In this document: positions 16,656 through 24,612 of the stretch, one piece after another
Layout of the letters: each line of letters begins with the position of its first letter
Numbering within the stretch: position 1 is the stretch's first letter
Assembly: GCA_002454505.1 (NCBI GenBank)
Contig: DKJA01000127.1
Coordinates: 1 to 24,905 of the forward strand
Length of the DNA: 24,905 bases
From: Oxalobacteraceae bacterium UBA6704
GTDB taxonomy: Bacteria; Pseudomonadota; Gammaproteobacteria; Burkholderiales; Burkholderiaceae_D
Direction of reading: 5' to 3'
Made by a program: the position numbers and the translations under genes
Notes under the pieces: generated by a model
Database searches by the model: none
Told to the model about the DNA's origin: nothing
Seen by the model: the letters and a program-made list of their open reading frames with translations, nothing else

Positions 16656-16696
16656 ATTATAGTCGAGCGATAACAGGATGAAATTCATTCATCCTG
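16656..16696 (-). promoter_or_regulatory. Candidate promoter of TonB receptor 2 with inverted repeat over the -35 region
   Basis: The minus strand carries a perfect -10 hexamer TATAAT (16656-16661). A 9-bp perfect inverted repeat, CAGGATGAA (16674-16682) and TTCATCCTG (16688-16696) with a 5-base spacer, covers the place of the -35, where only a weak match (ATTTCA) is found. This fits either an activator-dependent promoter or a repressor site. Predicted transcription start near 16649 implies a leader of about 275 bases. Confidence 0.45.
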
Positions 16697-16778
16697 AAAA
16701 CTGGCAATGTGTCACCGGATTGCCACAACATGTAGTTTGAAAACAACAAATTGTGACATCGACACGGGTGGGGAAGTG

Positions 16779-16800
16779 AATGAGCCTGGTCGGGCTCATT
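16779..16800 (-). terminator. Hairpin after the adenosine deaminase gene, possible terminator
   Basis: AATGAGCC (16779-16786) pairs perfectly with GGCTCATT (16793-16800) around a 6-base loop, 13 bases after the deaminase stop. There is no T-tract on the minus strand, so it is at best a factor-assisted terminator or 3'-end stabiliser. Confidence 0.4.
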
Positions 16801-16813
16801 TGTCATTTGACAA

Positions 16814-18289
16814 TCAGCGGCGCGCCGTGCTTAGCGATTCTGCAATATTCGCTTCGAAGCGTGTGTAACGGTCGTCCAGCTGTTTCAGCAGTCGTTTCTT
16901 GTCGGCATCTGCAAGGAACGCATAACGGATGCTGTCGTAGGACAGTTTTTTTATTTCGGCGTAGTCCGTTTTGTAGCGTTTAGCAAACAGTACGTACTCG
17001 TTGCTGAGGCTGTGACGGGTAACGCCGGCATCGTCCGTGGCGATCACGAACGGCACGCCGTACTTGCGGTACAGCTCCACCGGGTGGTCGTGGTCCTTGA
17101 CGCCCAGGATGAACTCGTTGCTGGTCAGGTTGATCTCGACGGGGATCTTTTTCTCCCGCATCGTCTTCATGACGCCCAGCGCATCCTTTTCATGGGCGAT
17201 GTCGATGCCGTGGCCAATGCGGTTCGCGCCGGCCACCTGCACCGCCTCGCCGATGTGGAACGTCAGGCCTTCCGGCGGCACGATGCCCAGTTTCAGCTCG
17301 CCGGCGTGCAGCGCCGTTTTCACTTCCGGGTACTTCGCCTTCAGGAATTTGAACATCTGCATGTGCAGGTGGTAGTCGCGCATCGACACGGCCAGGCTTT
17401 CCTGGCCGACGATGTTGACGCCGACGATCTGCGGATTCCCCTGCGCCAGCTTGTAGCTGGCCAGCATCTGCGAAAACACGATGGACGGGGACAGGAAGCG
17501 CAGCACATAAGGCTGATAACGCATCGTGAAACGTTCGTCGTCGATGCCGGCGCTGCTTTTCCGCACGTTCGCCACGTAGTCGGCGATGCCTTTCGCGAAG
17601 GCGGGATTCGCTTCCAGCTTCGCCGCCAGTGCCGCCAGCGCCGCATCCAGCTGCGCGGGATTGAAGCCCGGCGAGGCGATCAGCTTGTCGAAATCGGCGT
17701 CCGGCGTGATCGGCGCCAGCTCGAAGATCGTCTCGATGTACGACAGGTTCTCCGCGATGGCCCGGTCCTTCAGCGTCTTCAGGCCTTCGTTCGTGTTCGT
17801 CGAGGCGACGGGGCCGAAGTAGCCGAACGTGTCGAAGAACGTCTGGTCCGGCGGGGCCTGGTCGGCGCCGTGGTTATAGAAATCCAGCGACGACCACTTC
17901 TGCAGCAGCTGGCGGTAGGTGGTGTTGTCGGCCACCAGGTCGGCGCCGGACACGCAGGTGCGCAGCGGACCGGGCTTGGCGCGTTCCGCTTCGATGGCCG
18001 GCTTTTCGGTGACGATGCGGAAATTGGTCTTGTTCACGCAGTAGCCCTGCTTGTCCACCCACTCCAGGTACTGTTCCGCGTAGATCGCGCCGGAGTAATG
18101 GTGGTGCAGGTCGCCGCCCTTCGGCATCATCGTCAGGAACATCGTCAGCTCGGCGGTCTTCGGCTCTGCGCCGATCAGGGTGGCGAAGTGGCGCTTGACG
18201 ATGTCTTCGTTGCTGCCGGCCTTCTGCGCCTGGGCGGGCAGGACGAAGGCGGCGGCCAGTGCGGCGGCGATGAGGCGTTGGTTCTGCAT
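16814..18289 (-). CDS. Exported adenosine deaminase (ADA/ADGF-like)
   Basis: This zinc-dependent deaminase would convert adenosine to inosine and ammonia outside the cytoplasm. Length is 491 residues, longer than cytosolic bacterial ADA (about 330). The N-terminus is a clear signal peptide (MQNQRLIAAALAAAFVLPAQ then AQ/K). Active-site motifs are present: His62 and His64 in GGDLHHHYSGA, HAGE (His328, Glu331), RIGHG (His360), NLTSNEF, and TDDAG with Asp419-Asp420. Extra sequence between about residues 75 and 180, including cysteines at 84 and 112, recalls the extracellular ADGF/ADA2 group. The ATG at 18289 is preceded by a weak GAGAG and lies 28 bases after the guaD stop, so it is probably the last gene of the puuE-xdh-guaD operon. 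AMP or other nucleosides as substrate cannot be excluded. Confidence 0.92.
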   Translation of the reverse strand: MQNQRLIAAALAAAFVLPAQAQKAGSNEDIVKRHFATLIGAEPKTAELTMFLTMMPKGGDLHHHYSGAIYAEQYLEWVDKQGYCVNKTNFRIVTEKPAIEAERAKPGPLRTCVSGADLVADNTTYRQLLQKWSSLDFYNHGADQAPPDQTFFDTFGYFGPVASTNTNEGLKTLKDRAIAENLSYIETIFELAPITPDADFDKLIASPGFNPAQLDAALAALAAKLEANPAFAKGIADYVANVRKSSAGIDDERFTMRYQPYVLRFLSPSIVFSQMLASYKLAQGNPQIVGVNIVGQESLAVSMRDYHLHMQMFKFLKAKYPEVKTALHAGELKLGIVPPEGLTFHIGEAVQVAGANRIGHGIDIAHEKDALGVMKTMREKKIPVEINLTSNEFILGVKDHDHPVELYRKYGVPFVIATDDAGVTRHSLSNEYVLFAKRYKTDYAEIKKLSYDSIRYAFLADADKKRLLKQLDDRYTRFEANIAESLSTARR

Positions 18290-18317
18290 GGGTGCTCTCT
18301 TTCTATTAAGTGGAAAG

Positions 18318-19631
18318 TCAGCCCTGCCCGCGCGCGTGCACCAGCCGCCCCGCCGAATAGGTGGCGGCGATGGCGCGGTCGTCGCCCAGCAGCGCCAGCG
18401 CGAACAGCACCTCTTCGAGGCTGTCGCTGGCAGCGGTGCGGCGCGCCAGCAGCGGCGTGCACTGCGGATCGAGCACGACGAAGTCCGCCTCGTTGCCGGC
18501 GGCCAGGCTGCCGATCGTGCCTTCCAGGTGCAGGCTGCGGGCGGCGCCCAGCGTGGCCAGGTAGAACATCCGCAACGCCGGCAGGTAACTGCCCTTCAAG
18601 CGCGCTACTTTATAGGCTTCATTCATCGTTTGCAACATCGAGAACGACGTGCCGGCGCCGACGTCCGTTGCCAGCGCCATGTGCATGCCGGCCCGGTCGG
18701 CGCGCTCGAAATCGAACAGGCCGCTGCCGAGGAACAGGTTCGACGTGGGGCACACGGCGGCGGCCGACTGCGTTTCGGCGATGCGCGCGCGGTCGGTGTC
18801 GTCCAGCCAGATGCAGTGGCCGAACACGGCGCGGGGACGCAGCATGCCGTAGCTGTCATACACGTCCAGGTAGCTGCGTGCCTGCGGATACAGCTGCTTC
18901 ACCCAGCGGCATTCCTCTTCGTTTTCCGACACGTGGGTTTGCAAATAGGTGTCCGGATACTGCTTCGCCAGTTCGCCCGTCAGGTGCATCTGCGCATCGG
19001 TGGACGTGGGTGCGAAGCGCGGCGTGATCGCGTACAGCGAGCGCTCGTGCTTGTGCCAGCGGCGGATCAGGTCTTCCGTGTCGCGCGCGCCGCCCTCCGC
19101 GGTATCGCGCAGGAACTCGGGGCAGTTACGGTCCATCAGCACCTTGCCGGCGATCATCCGCAGGCCGCGCGCTTCGCTGGCGGTGAAGAAGGCATCCACC
19201 GATTGCGGGTGCACGGTGCCGTAGACCATGGCGGTGGTCGTCCCCACGCGCAGCAGTTCGTCGAGGAAGAATTCGGCGACGTCCGCCGCGTGGGCCGGAT
19301 CCTCGAACGTCCGCTCGGTGGGAAAGGTGTACTGCTCCAGCCATGGCAGCAGGCCGGGTGCCGGCGACGCGATCATCTCCGTTTGCGGATAGTGGATGTG
19401 CGCGTCGATGAAGCCGGCCGAAATGAGCTTGCCGCGGTAGTCCGTGACTTTTGTATCGGGCGGCAGCGTCGCGTGCAGGTTGGCCCAGTCGCCGGCCGCG
19501 GCGATCTTCCCGTTTTCAACGATCAGCAGGCCATCCTCGTAATAGGCGTGGGCCCGTTCCGCAAAGGCGGGATCGGCGTGGAAGGTCAGCAAGCCTGCGC
19601 GGTAGGCTTGCACGCTTTGAATACTTTGCAT
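18318..19631 (-). CDS. guaD: Guanine deaminase
   Basis: This cytosolic zinc enzyme of the amidohydrolase superfamily converts guanine to xanthine and ammonia. Its 437 residues match the usual bacterial length (about 440). Motifs in order are SAGFIDAHIHYPQ (His78, His80), MVYGTVHPQS, THVSENEEE (His233), FGHCIWL (His272), CPTSNLFLGSG (about 294-304) and ATDVGAGTSFSML with catalytic Asp323. The HIHYPQ, HVSENEEE and GTSFSML forms are specific to guanine deaminase within the superfamily. The ATG at 19631 follows the xdhC stop by one base, so it is tightly coupled to the xanthine dehydrogenase genes, whose substrate it supplies. No signal peptide is present, in contrast to the adenosine deaminase next to it. 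Confidence 0.97.
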   Translation of the reverse strand: MQSIQSVQAYRAGLLTFHADPAFAERAHAYYEDGLLIVENGKIAAAGDWANLHATLPPDTKVTDYRGKLISAGFIDAHIHYPQTEMIASPAPGLLPWLEQYTFPTERTFEDPAHAADVAEFFLDELLRVGTTTAMVYGTVHPQSVDAFFTASEARGLRMIAGKVLMDRNCPEFLRDTAEGGARDTEDLIRRWHKHERSLYAITPRFAPTSTDAQMHLTGELAKQYPDTYLQTHVSENEEECRWVKQLYPQARSYLDVYDSYGMLRPRAVFGHCIWLDDTDRARIAETQSAAAVCPTSNLFLGSGLFDFERADRAGMHMALATDVGAGTSFSMLQTMNEAYKVARLKGSYLPALRMFYLATLGAARSLHLEGTIGSLAAGNEADFVVLDPQCTPLLARRTAASDSLEEVLFALALLGDDRAIAATYSAGRLVHARGQG

Positions 19632-19632
19632 G

Positions 19633-20643
19633 TCAGATCTCTTGGGGTGCCGGGTGTCGGCTGGTGATGGAGACGGGCGCTTGCGCCTGCGCCTCCCAGA
19701 TTATCAGTAATTGGGCGACGACGGAGGCGGCGATGACGGCCGGTGCTTTATCCGTGATGCCGGCGATGCCGATCGGGCAGGCCATCGCATCGATGCGATC
19801 CGCCGGAAGGCCCCGCGCGCGCAGCCGGTGCTCGAACTGCATGCGCTTCGTCTTCGAGCCGATCAGGCCGAACCAGCCCACGTGATCGCGGGCCAGGATC
19901 GCTTCGCACAGGCGCTGGTCGAGCGCGTGGCTGTGGGTCATCACGAGGTAGCTGGCGCCGGGCGGCGCCGCGGCCACCACCGCTTCCGGCGTTTCGGTTG
20001 CTTCCTTCGTCACGTTGGCGGGAACGGCCGGTGGGAACATGTCGTCGCGCTCGTCGACCCACGTGACGTTGCACGGCAGGTGCGCCAACGCGCGGACGAT
20101 GGCGGCGCCCACGTGGCCGGCGCCGAACAGCACCAGGTGCGCACGCGGCGCGAGAATCGGATCGACCAGCCAGCCTTCTCGCGTGACGATGGCGCTGCCC
20201 GTGCGGGGGAAGTCGCGCGGGGCGTGTTCGTCACCGGCGATCAGGTTGCCGTTCGCATCGAACAGCGCGCAGCGCGGTTTGTCATCGCCGATCGACGCAA
20301 TGCGCCAGCAGTCCTCGTGCTGGCGACTTTTCAGCTCCGCCAGCACTTTGTTCAACGCCTCGGTCACCGGCTCGAACGCCAGCCACACCACGCCGCCGCA
20401 GCACTGGCCCAGGCTGGGGCCGAGGCCGAAGCGCTGGTAGTGCACCGTCGCCTGCCCGCTGGCCAGCATGCCGCGCGCAATCCCGGTGGCGCGCATCTCA
20501 AGATGACCGCCGCCGATGGTATCGACCAGGGCGTGCGCCGTCACCAGCATCTTCGTGCCGGGCGCGCGCGGGCCGGAGCCCTCCACCCTCGCCACCGTGA
20601 CCAGCACTGCCGGCCCGGCGGCTGCGTTCAGCCATTGGTTCAT
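19633..20643 (-). CDS. xdhC: Xanthine dehydrogenase accessory protein XdhC
   Basis: This 336-residue protein belongs to the XdhC/CoxI family. Known members bind molybdenum cofactor, promote its sulfuration and hand it to the large subunit; they are not part of the mature enzyme. The N-terminal domain shows VARVEGSGPRAPGTKMLV and DTIGGGHLE, followed by GPSLGQCCGGVVWLAFEP with the cysteine pair implicated in cofactor binding. The C-terminal Rossmann domain has LVLFGAGHVGAAIVRAL, GWFGLIGSKTKR and CPIGIAGITDKAPAVIAASVVAQLL (read here as CPIGIAGITDK and PAVIAASVVAQLL). The ATG at 20643 lies three bases after the xdhB stop. Its ribosome-binding region falls inside a dispersed repeat at the end of xdhB, and no strong Shine-Dalgarno is visible, so expression may depend on coupling to xdhB. 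Confidence 0.96.
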   Translation of the reverse strand: MNQWLNAAAGPAVLVTVARVEGSGPRAPGTKMLVTAHALVDTIGGGHLEMRATGIARGMLASGQATVHYQRFGLGPSLGQCCGGVVWLAFEPVTEALNKVLAELKSRQHEDCWRIASIGDDKPRCALFDANGNLIAGDEHAPRDFPRTGSAIVTREGWLVDPILAPRAHLVLFGAGHVGAAIVRALAHLPCNVTWVDERDDMFPPAVPANVTKEATETPEAVVAAAPPGASYLVMTHSHALDQRLCEAILARDHVGWFGLIGSKTKRMQFEHRLRARGLPADRIDAMACPIGIAGITDKAPAVIAASVVAQLLIIWEAQAQAPVSITSRHPAPQEI

Positions 20644-20646
20644 AAC

Positions 20647-23058
20647 TCAATCAGTTTCCCGAAAAATGGGGACAGACCCCATTTTCTTGGAAATAGTTTC
20701 CTCAAAAATGGGGTCTGTCCCCATTTTTTGAGCAATTTTTTCTTGGACCGCATCGATCGCACGGAGGATTTCTTCGCTCGTCGCGGGCGCGTTCAGTGGT
20801 GGGTTGACGGTGTGGTTGGCCACGCTGGAGATCGCGTCGCGGATGGCGAAGAACACCGAAAACGGCAGCAGCAGCGGCGGTTCTCCCGTCGCTTTAGACC
20901 GGTGAATGCTGTCTTCGACGTTGCGGTTGGCGAACAGCCGCACGCGGAAGTCCTCGGGACAGTCGGAGATGCCGGGGATCTTGTACGTCGAGGGCGCGTG
21001 CGTCATCAGCTTGCCCGCGTCGTTCCACCACAGCTGCTCCGTCGTCAGCCAGCCCATGCCCTGGATGAATGCGCCTTCGACCTGGCCGATGTCGATCGCG
21101 GGGTTCAGCGACTTGCCGGCATCGTACAGCGCATCGGCGCGCAGCAGCTTCCATTCGCCGGTCAGCGTATCGACGATCACTTCGGACACCGCCGCGCCGT
21201 ACGAGTAATACGAGAACGGGTGGCCGCGCATGGTTTTCGCATCCCAGTGCAGGTGCGGCGTCGCATAGAAGCCGTCGGACCACAGCTGCACGCGCTTCAG
21301 GTAAGCCTGCTGCACCAGTGCCGCGAACGGCACGCTGGTGCCGCCCACGTGCACCGCGTCGTCATGGAACTGCACCTCTTCGGCGACACCGCCATGCAGC
21401 GTGACGGCAAACGCCGCCAGCCGGTCGCGGATCCGGCGCGCCGCATCCTGGGCCGCCTTGCCGTTCAGGTCCGCGCCCGTCGATGCGGCCGTGGCCGACG
21501 TGTTGGCAACCTTGCTGGTATCGGTGGCCGTGATGCGCACGTGCCGCAGGTCGATGCCCAGCTCGTGCGCCACCACCTGCATCACCTTCGTGTTGACGCC
21601 CTGCCCCATCTCCGTACCGCCATGGTTGACGAGCACTGAACCATCCACGTACACGTGCACCAGCGCGCCCGCCTGGTTCAGGTGCGTGACGTTGAACGCG
21701 ATACCGAACTTCACCGGCGTCAGCGCCAGGCCTTTCTTCAGCACGGGACTGGCGGCGTTGAACGCTTCGATCGCGGCGCGGCGCGTACGATATTCGCTCG
21801 TTGCTTCCAGTTCCGCCGTCAGCTCCGGCAGCACGTTGTCGACGATGACCTGGCCATACGGCGTTTCGTTCCGCTCGTCGCGGCCGTAGTAATTGAGCTG
21901 GCGGACGTCCAGCGCGTCCTTGCCCAGATTGCGGGCAATCTCGTCGATGATGTATTCGATGGCGATCGCGCCCTGCGGCCCGCCGAAGCCGCGGAACGCC
22001 GTATTCGACTGCGTATTCGTCTTGCCGCAGCCGGCGCGGATGTCCACATCCGACAGGTAGTAGCAGTTGTCGAAGTGGCAGACGGCGCGCGTGGCCACGG
22101 GGCCGGACAGGTCGGCCGAGTAGCCGGCGCGCAGCGTCATGTCCACGCGCGCGGCCACGATGCGGCCCGCATCGTCGTAGCCTGCTTCGTATTCGTACCA
22201 GAAGCAGTGGCGCTTGCCGGTGACGAGCATGTCGTCGTCGCGGTCGGCACGCAGTTTCACCGGACGCTTCAGGTGCGCGGCGGCGATGGCGGCAGCGGCA
22301 GCCCACAGCGCGGACTGCGATTCCTTGCCGCCGAAGCCGCCGCCCATGCGCCGGCATTCCACCTGCACGTGATGGGAATTGAGGCCCAGCGCATGCGCGA
22401 CGACGTGCTGCATCTCGCTCGGGTGCTGCGTGGAGCACTGCACCAGCATGCCGCGGTATTCCTTCGGGATGGCGTAGGCGATCTGGCCTTCCAGGTAGAA
22501 CTGCTCCTGGCCGCCGACGAACAGCTGGCCGCGCAGCACGTGCGGCGCGCGTTCGAACGCGGCCTGCGCATCGCCCCGCTCCAGCCGCATCGGCGGCAGC
22601 ACATACGAGCCGGAGGCCTTGGCCTGCTGCGGCGTCAGGATCGCCGGCAGTTCTTCGTACGTGACGTTGGCCTTGCGCGCCGCGCGGCGGGCATTGGTGT
22701 GCGTGTCGGCCACCACGATGAACAGCGGCTGGCCGACGTACAGCACCTCGTCCTGCGCCAGGATCGGATCGTCGTGGATGATCGGGCCGCAGTCATTGGT
22801 GCCGGGGATGTCGGCCGCCGTCAGCACGGCCACCACGCCCGGCATCGCGCGTACCGGTGTCAGATCCATGGCGACGAGCCGCGCATGCGCCTTGCCGGAC
22901 AGGCCCAGCGCCGCATGCAGCGTGCCCTGCACCTCGGGGATATCGTCCGTGTACGCGGCCTGGCCCAGCACGTGCAACTCGGCCGATTCGTGCGGGCGCG
23001 ACACGCCGACGCCGCTCCACGCGGCGGCTTTCAACTCGGGGATGACGGGATGGTTCAT
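20647..23058 (-). CDS. xdhB: Xanthine dehydrogenase molybdopterin-binding subunit XdhB
   Basis: This is the large subunit of cytosolic xanthine dehydrogenase, oxidising hypoxanthine and xanthine to urate at a molybdenum cofactor. It has 803 residues from ATG at 23058, chosen for the perfect AGGAG 8 bases upstream; the open frame runs only seven codons further. The N-terminal aldehyde-oxidase a/b hammerhead is followed by the Mo-binding region with MGGGFGGKES (about residue 235), FRGFGGPQGAIAIE (about 355), HGGTEMGQGVNTK, and GQVEGAFIQGMGW containing the probable catalytic Glu661 (equivalent to Rhodobacter E730). It starts 13 bases after xdhA. The family-like C-terminus ends near EILRAIDAVQ; the last 28 or so residues contain KMGTDPIFEETISK and KMGSVPIFRETD, encoded by a dispersed repeat. 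The tail is probably dispensable but has no frameshift. Confidence 0.97.
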   Translation of the reverse strand: MNHPVIPELKAAAWSGVGVSRPHESAELHVLGQAAYTDDIPEVQGTLHAALGLSGKAHARLVAMDLTPVRAMPGVVAVLTAADIPGTNDCGPIIHDDPILAQDEVLYVGQPLFIVVADTHTNARRAARKANVTYEELPAILTPQQAKASGSYVLPPMRLERGDAQAAFERAPHVLRGQLFVGGQEQFYLEGQIAYAIPKEYRGMLVQCSTQHPSEMQHVVAHALGLNSHHVQVECRRMGGGFGGKESQSALWAAAAAIAAAHLKRPVKLRADRDDDMLVTGKRHCFWYEYEAGYDDAGRIVAARVDMTLRAGYSADLSGPVATRAVCHFDNCYYLSDVDIRAGCGKTNTQSNTAFRGFGGPQGAIAIEYIIDEIARNLGKDALDVRQLNYYGRDERNETPYGQVIVDNVLPELTAELEATSEYRTRRAAIEAFNAASPVLKKGLALTPVKFGIAFNVTHLNQAGALVHVYVDGSVLVNHGGTEMGQGVNTKVMQVVAHELGIDLRHVRITATDTSKVANTSATAASTGADLNGKAAQDAARRIRDRLAAFAVTLHGGVAEEVQFHDDAVHVGGTSVPFAALVQQAYLKRVQLWSDGFYATPHLHWDAKTMRGHPFSYYSYGAAVSEVIVDTLTGEWKLLRADALYDAGKSLNPAIDIGQVEGAFIQGMGWLTTEQLWWNDAGKLMTHAPSTYKIPGISDCPEDFRVRLFANRNVEDSIHRSKATGEPPLLLPFSVFFAIRDAISSVANHTVNPPLNAPATSEEILRAIDAVQEKIAQKMGTDPIFEETISKKMGSVPIFRETD
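20651..20728. repeat. Dispersed repeat cluster C, read through as the 3' end of xdhB
   Basis: Two copies of the element lie in an approximate 42-bp tandem. One has core GGGGACAGACCCC at 20668-20680, the other GGGGTCTGTCCCC at 20710-20722, which is its exact reverse complement. Segments are identical to cluster A (20655-20669 with 2227-2241; 20712-20728 with 2257-2273). Because the core is near-palindromic both copies encode similar peptides in the xdhB frame. Confidence 0.85.
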
Positions 23059-23071
23059 GGTGCAGCTCCTG

Positions 23072-24517
23072 TCAGGCAAACGCGTTGACTTCTTTGGCCG
23101 ACAGCGGCGCCGCGGCGCGCGTCTCGAGCCAGAAGCGCTTCAGCAGGTTCTGCGCGGTGCGCATGCGGTACTCACTGGATGCGCGCATGTCGGACAGCGG
23201 CGCATAGTCCTGCGCCAGCGCCGCCATTGCGGCCTGCATGGCGCTTTCGTCCCACGCGCGGCCCGTCAGCAGTGCCTCGGCGGCGCCGGCGCGCTTCGGC
23301 GTGCCGGCCATGCCGCCGAACGCGATGCGGGCCTGCCGCACCACGCCGCCATCGAGCGTGAACGCAAACGCGGCGCAGACGGCGGAGATGTCCTGGTCGA
23401 AGCGCTTGGCCAGTTTGTAGGTGCGGAACACCACGCCCGGCCGCGGCAGGGGCACGCGCACGGCGCGCACGAATTCGTCCGGCCGCAGATCCTTCTTCAT
23501 GTAGTCGAGGTAGAAATCTTCCAGCGCCAGCGTGCGCTCGCCCGCTGCGCCAAGCAGCACGACCTGCGCGCCCAGCGCGATCAGCCACGGCATCGAATCG
23601 CCGATCGGCGAACCGTTGGCGACATTGCCGCCCAGCGTGCCGGCATTGCGTACCGGCAGCGATGCGAAGCGCTGGCGCATTTCCGCCAGTTCGTCCGGGT
23701 AGTGCTTGCACAGCTCTGTGTAAGCAGCTTCCAGCGTGACGCCCGCGCCGATTTCCAGCATGCCGTCATCGACCGCGACTGTTTTCAGCGCATCGACGTG
23801 ACCCAGATAGATGATGCCCGTCAGTGTGCGCATCTGCTTGGTGATCCACAGGCCGACGTCGGTACCGCCGGCCAGCAGCGTGGCGGCGGGATACTCGGCG
23901 CGCAGCTGCGCCAGTTCTTCGAGCGTGCGCGGCGCAAAGAAGGTTTGACCGTGGACGGACAGCCGGTCGCGCTTCAATGCCTGCAGTTGCTGCGCCAGTG
24001 CCGCCGTATCGAACGGCACGCGCGGCAGTTCCGTCATGCGCTGGGCCGCATCGATGATGGGCCGGTACCCCGTGCAGCGACACAGGTTGCCGGACAGGCA
24101 GTCGTCGATCTCCTTGCGGGCTGGAGCAGTTTCCGTCTTCAGGTACATGCCCCACAGCGACATCGCAAAGCCCGGCGTACAGAAGCCGCATTGCGAACCG
24201 TGGCATTCGACCAGCGCCTGCTGGACGGGATGCAGCGTGCCGTCCGGCTGCTGCAGGTCTTCCACCGTGAACAGCGCCTTGCCGTCCATCGTGGGCGTCA
24301 GCTGGATGCACGAGTTGACGGCCTTCAGCTCGACCTGCCCGTCGACCAGCGTGCCGACCACCACCGTGCAGGCGCCGCAGTCGCCTTCGGCGCAGCCTTC
24401 CTTGGTGCCCGTGCAATGCAGGTCCTCGCGCAGGTGCTGCAGCACGGTCTGCGTGGGCTCGGCGCCCGGCACTTCATGCACGGCGCCGCGGAAGTAAAAA
24501 CGGATCGGTTCAGACAT
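23072..24517 (-). CDS. xdhA: Xanthine dehydrogenase iron-sulfur/FAD subunit XdhA
   Basis: This small subunit carries two [2Fe-2S] clusters and FAD and passes electrons from the molybdenum site to NAD+. It has 481 residues. Two adjacent ATGs exist (24520 and 24517); GAGG is 5 bases before the second, which I prefer. First cluster: Cys42, Cys47, Cys50 (GCAEGDCGAC) and Cys70. Second cluster: Cys110, Cys113 (CGFC), Cys146 and Cys148 (CLSGNLCRCTGYRP). FAD motifs are LLAGGTDVGLW (about 215) and RNAGTLGGNVANGSPIGDS (about 290-310), followed by the CO-dehydrogenase flavoprotein C-terminal domain with KRFDQDISAV and IAFGGMAGTPKRA. In-frame sequence up to 24679 was rejected as it runs through the 41-bp palindrome and the puuE 3' end. 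It lies downstream of puuE and directly before xdhB. Confidence 0.97.
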   Translation of the reverse strand: MSEPIRFYFRGAVHEVPGAEPTQTVLQHLREDLHCTGTKEGCAEGDCGACTVVVGTLVDGQVELKAVNSCIQLTPTMDGKALFTVEDLQQPDGTLHPVQQALVECHGSQCGFCTPGFAMSLWGMYLKTETAPARKEIDDCLSGNLCRCTGYRPIIDAAQRMTELPRVPFDTAALAQQLQALKRDRLSVHGQTFFAPRTLEELAQLRAEYPAATLLAGGTDVGLWITKQMRTLTGIIYLGHVDALKTVAVDDGMLEIGAGVTLEAAYTELCKHYPDELAEMRQRFASLPVRNAGTLGGNVANGSPIGDSMPWLIALGAQVVLLGAAGERTLALEDFYLDYMKKDLRPDEFVRAVRVPLPRPGVVFRTYKLAKRFDQDISAVCAAFAFTLDGGVVRQARIAFGGMAGTPKRAGAAEALLTGRAWDESAMQAAMAALAQDYAPLSDMRASSEYRMRTAQNLLKRFWLETRAAAPLSAKEVNAFA

Positions 24518-24571
24518 CATGGCCTCGGAGTGGTCCCAGCTTGCAAGACTAACATTGACGGCCATGGCGAC

Positions 24572-24612
24572 TATGCACTTTTGCTGATGAGCCTTATCAG
24601 CCAAAATGCATA
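24572..24612. promoter_or_regulatory. 41-bp near-perfect palindrome between puuE and xdhA
   Basis: Arms 24572-24590 and 24594-24612 match as inverted repeats at 16 of 19 positions around a GCC spacer; each arm runs TATGCA, T-rich, CTGAT. It begins immediately after the puuE stop codon and ends 51 bases before the xdhA start. Without a T-tract on either side it does not look like an intrinsic terminator. Its symmetry and place suggest an operator for a dimeric or tetrameric regulator of the xdh operon. Confidence 0.6.

Larger units (their letters stand above)
16374..16813. other. Intergenic region between adenosine deaminase and TonB receptor 2
   Basis: These 440 bases contain no supported gene. 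They are richer in A+T than the surroundings and hold the receptor's ribosome-binding site, the 26-bp palindrome, the candidate promoter with its inverted repeat, and the hairpin after the deaminase gene, listed separately. I recognise no known riboswitch, including no B12-box-like element. Confidence 0.7.
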
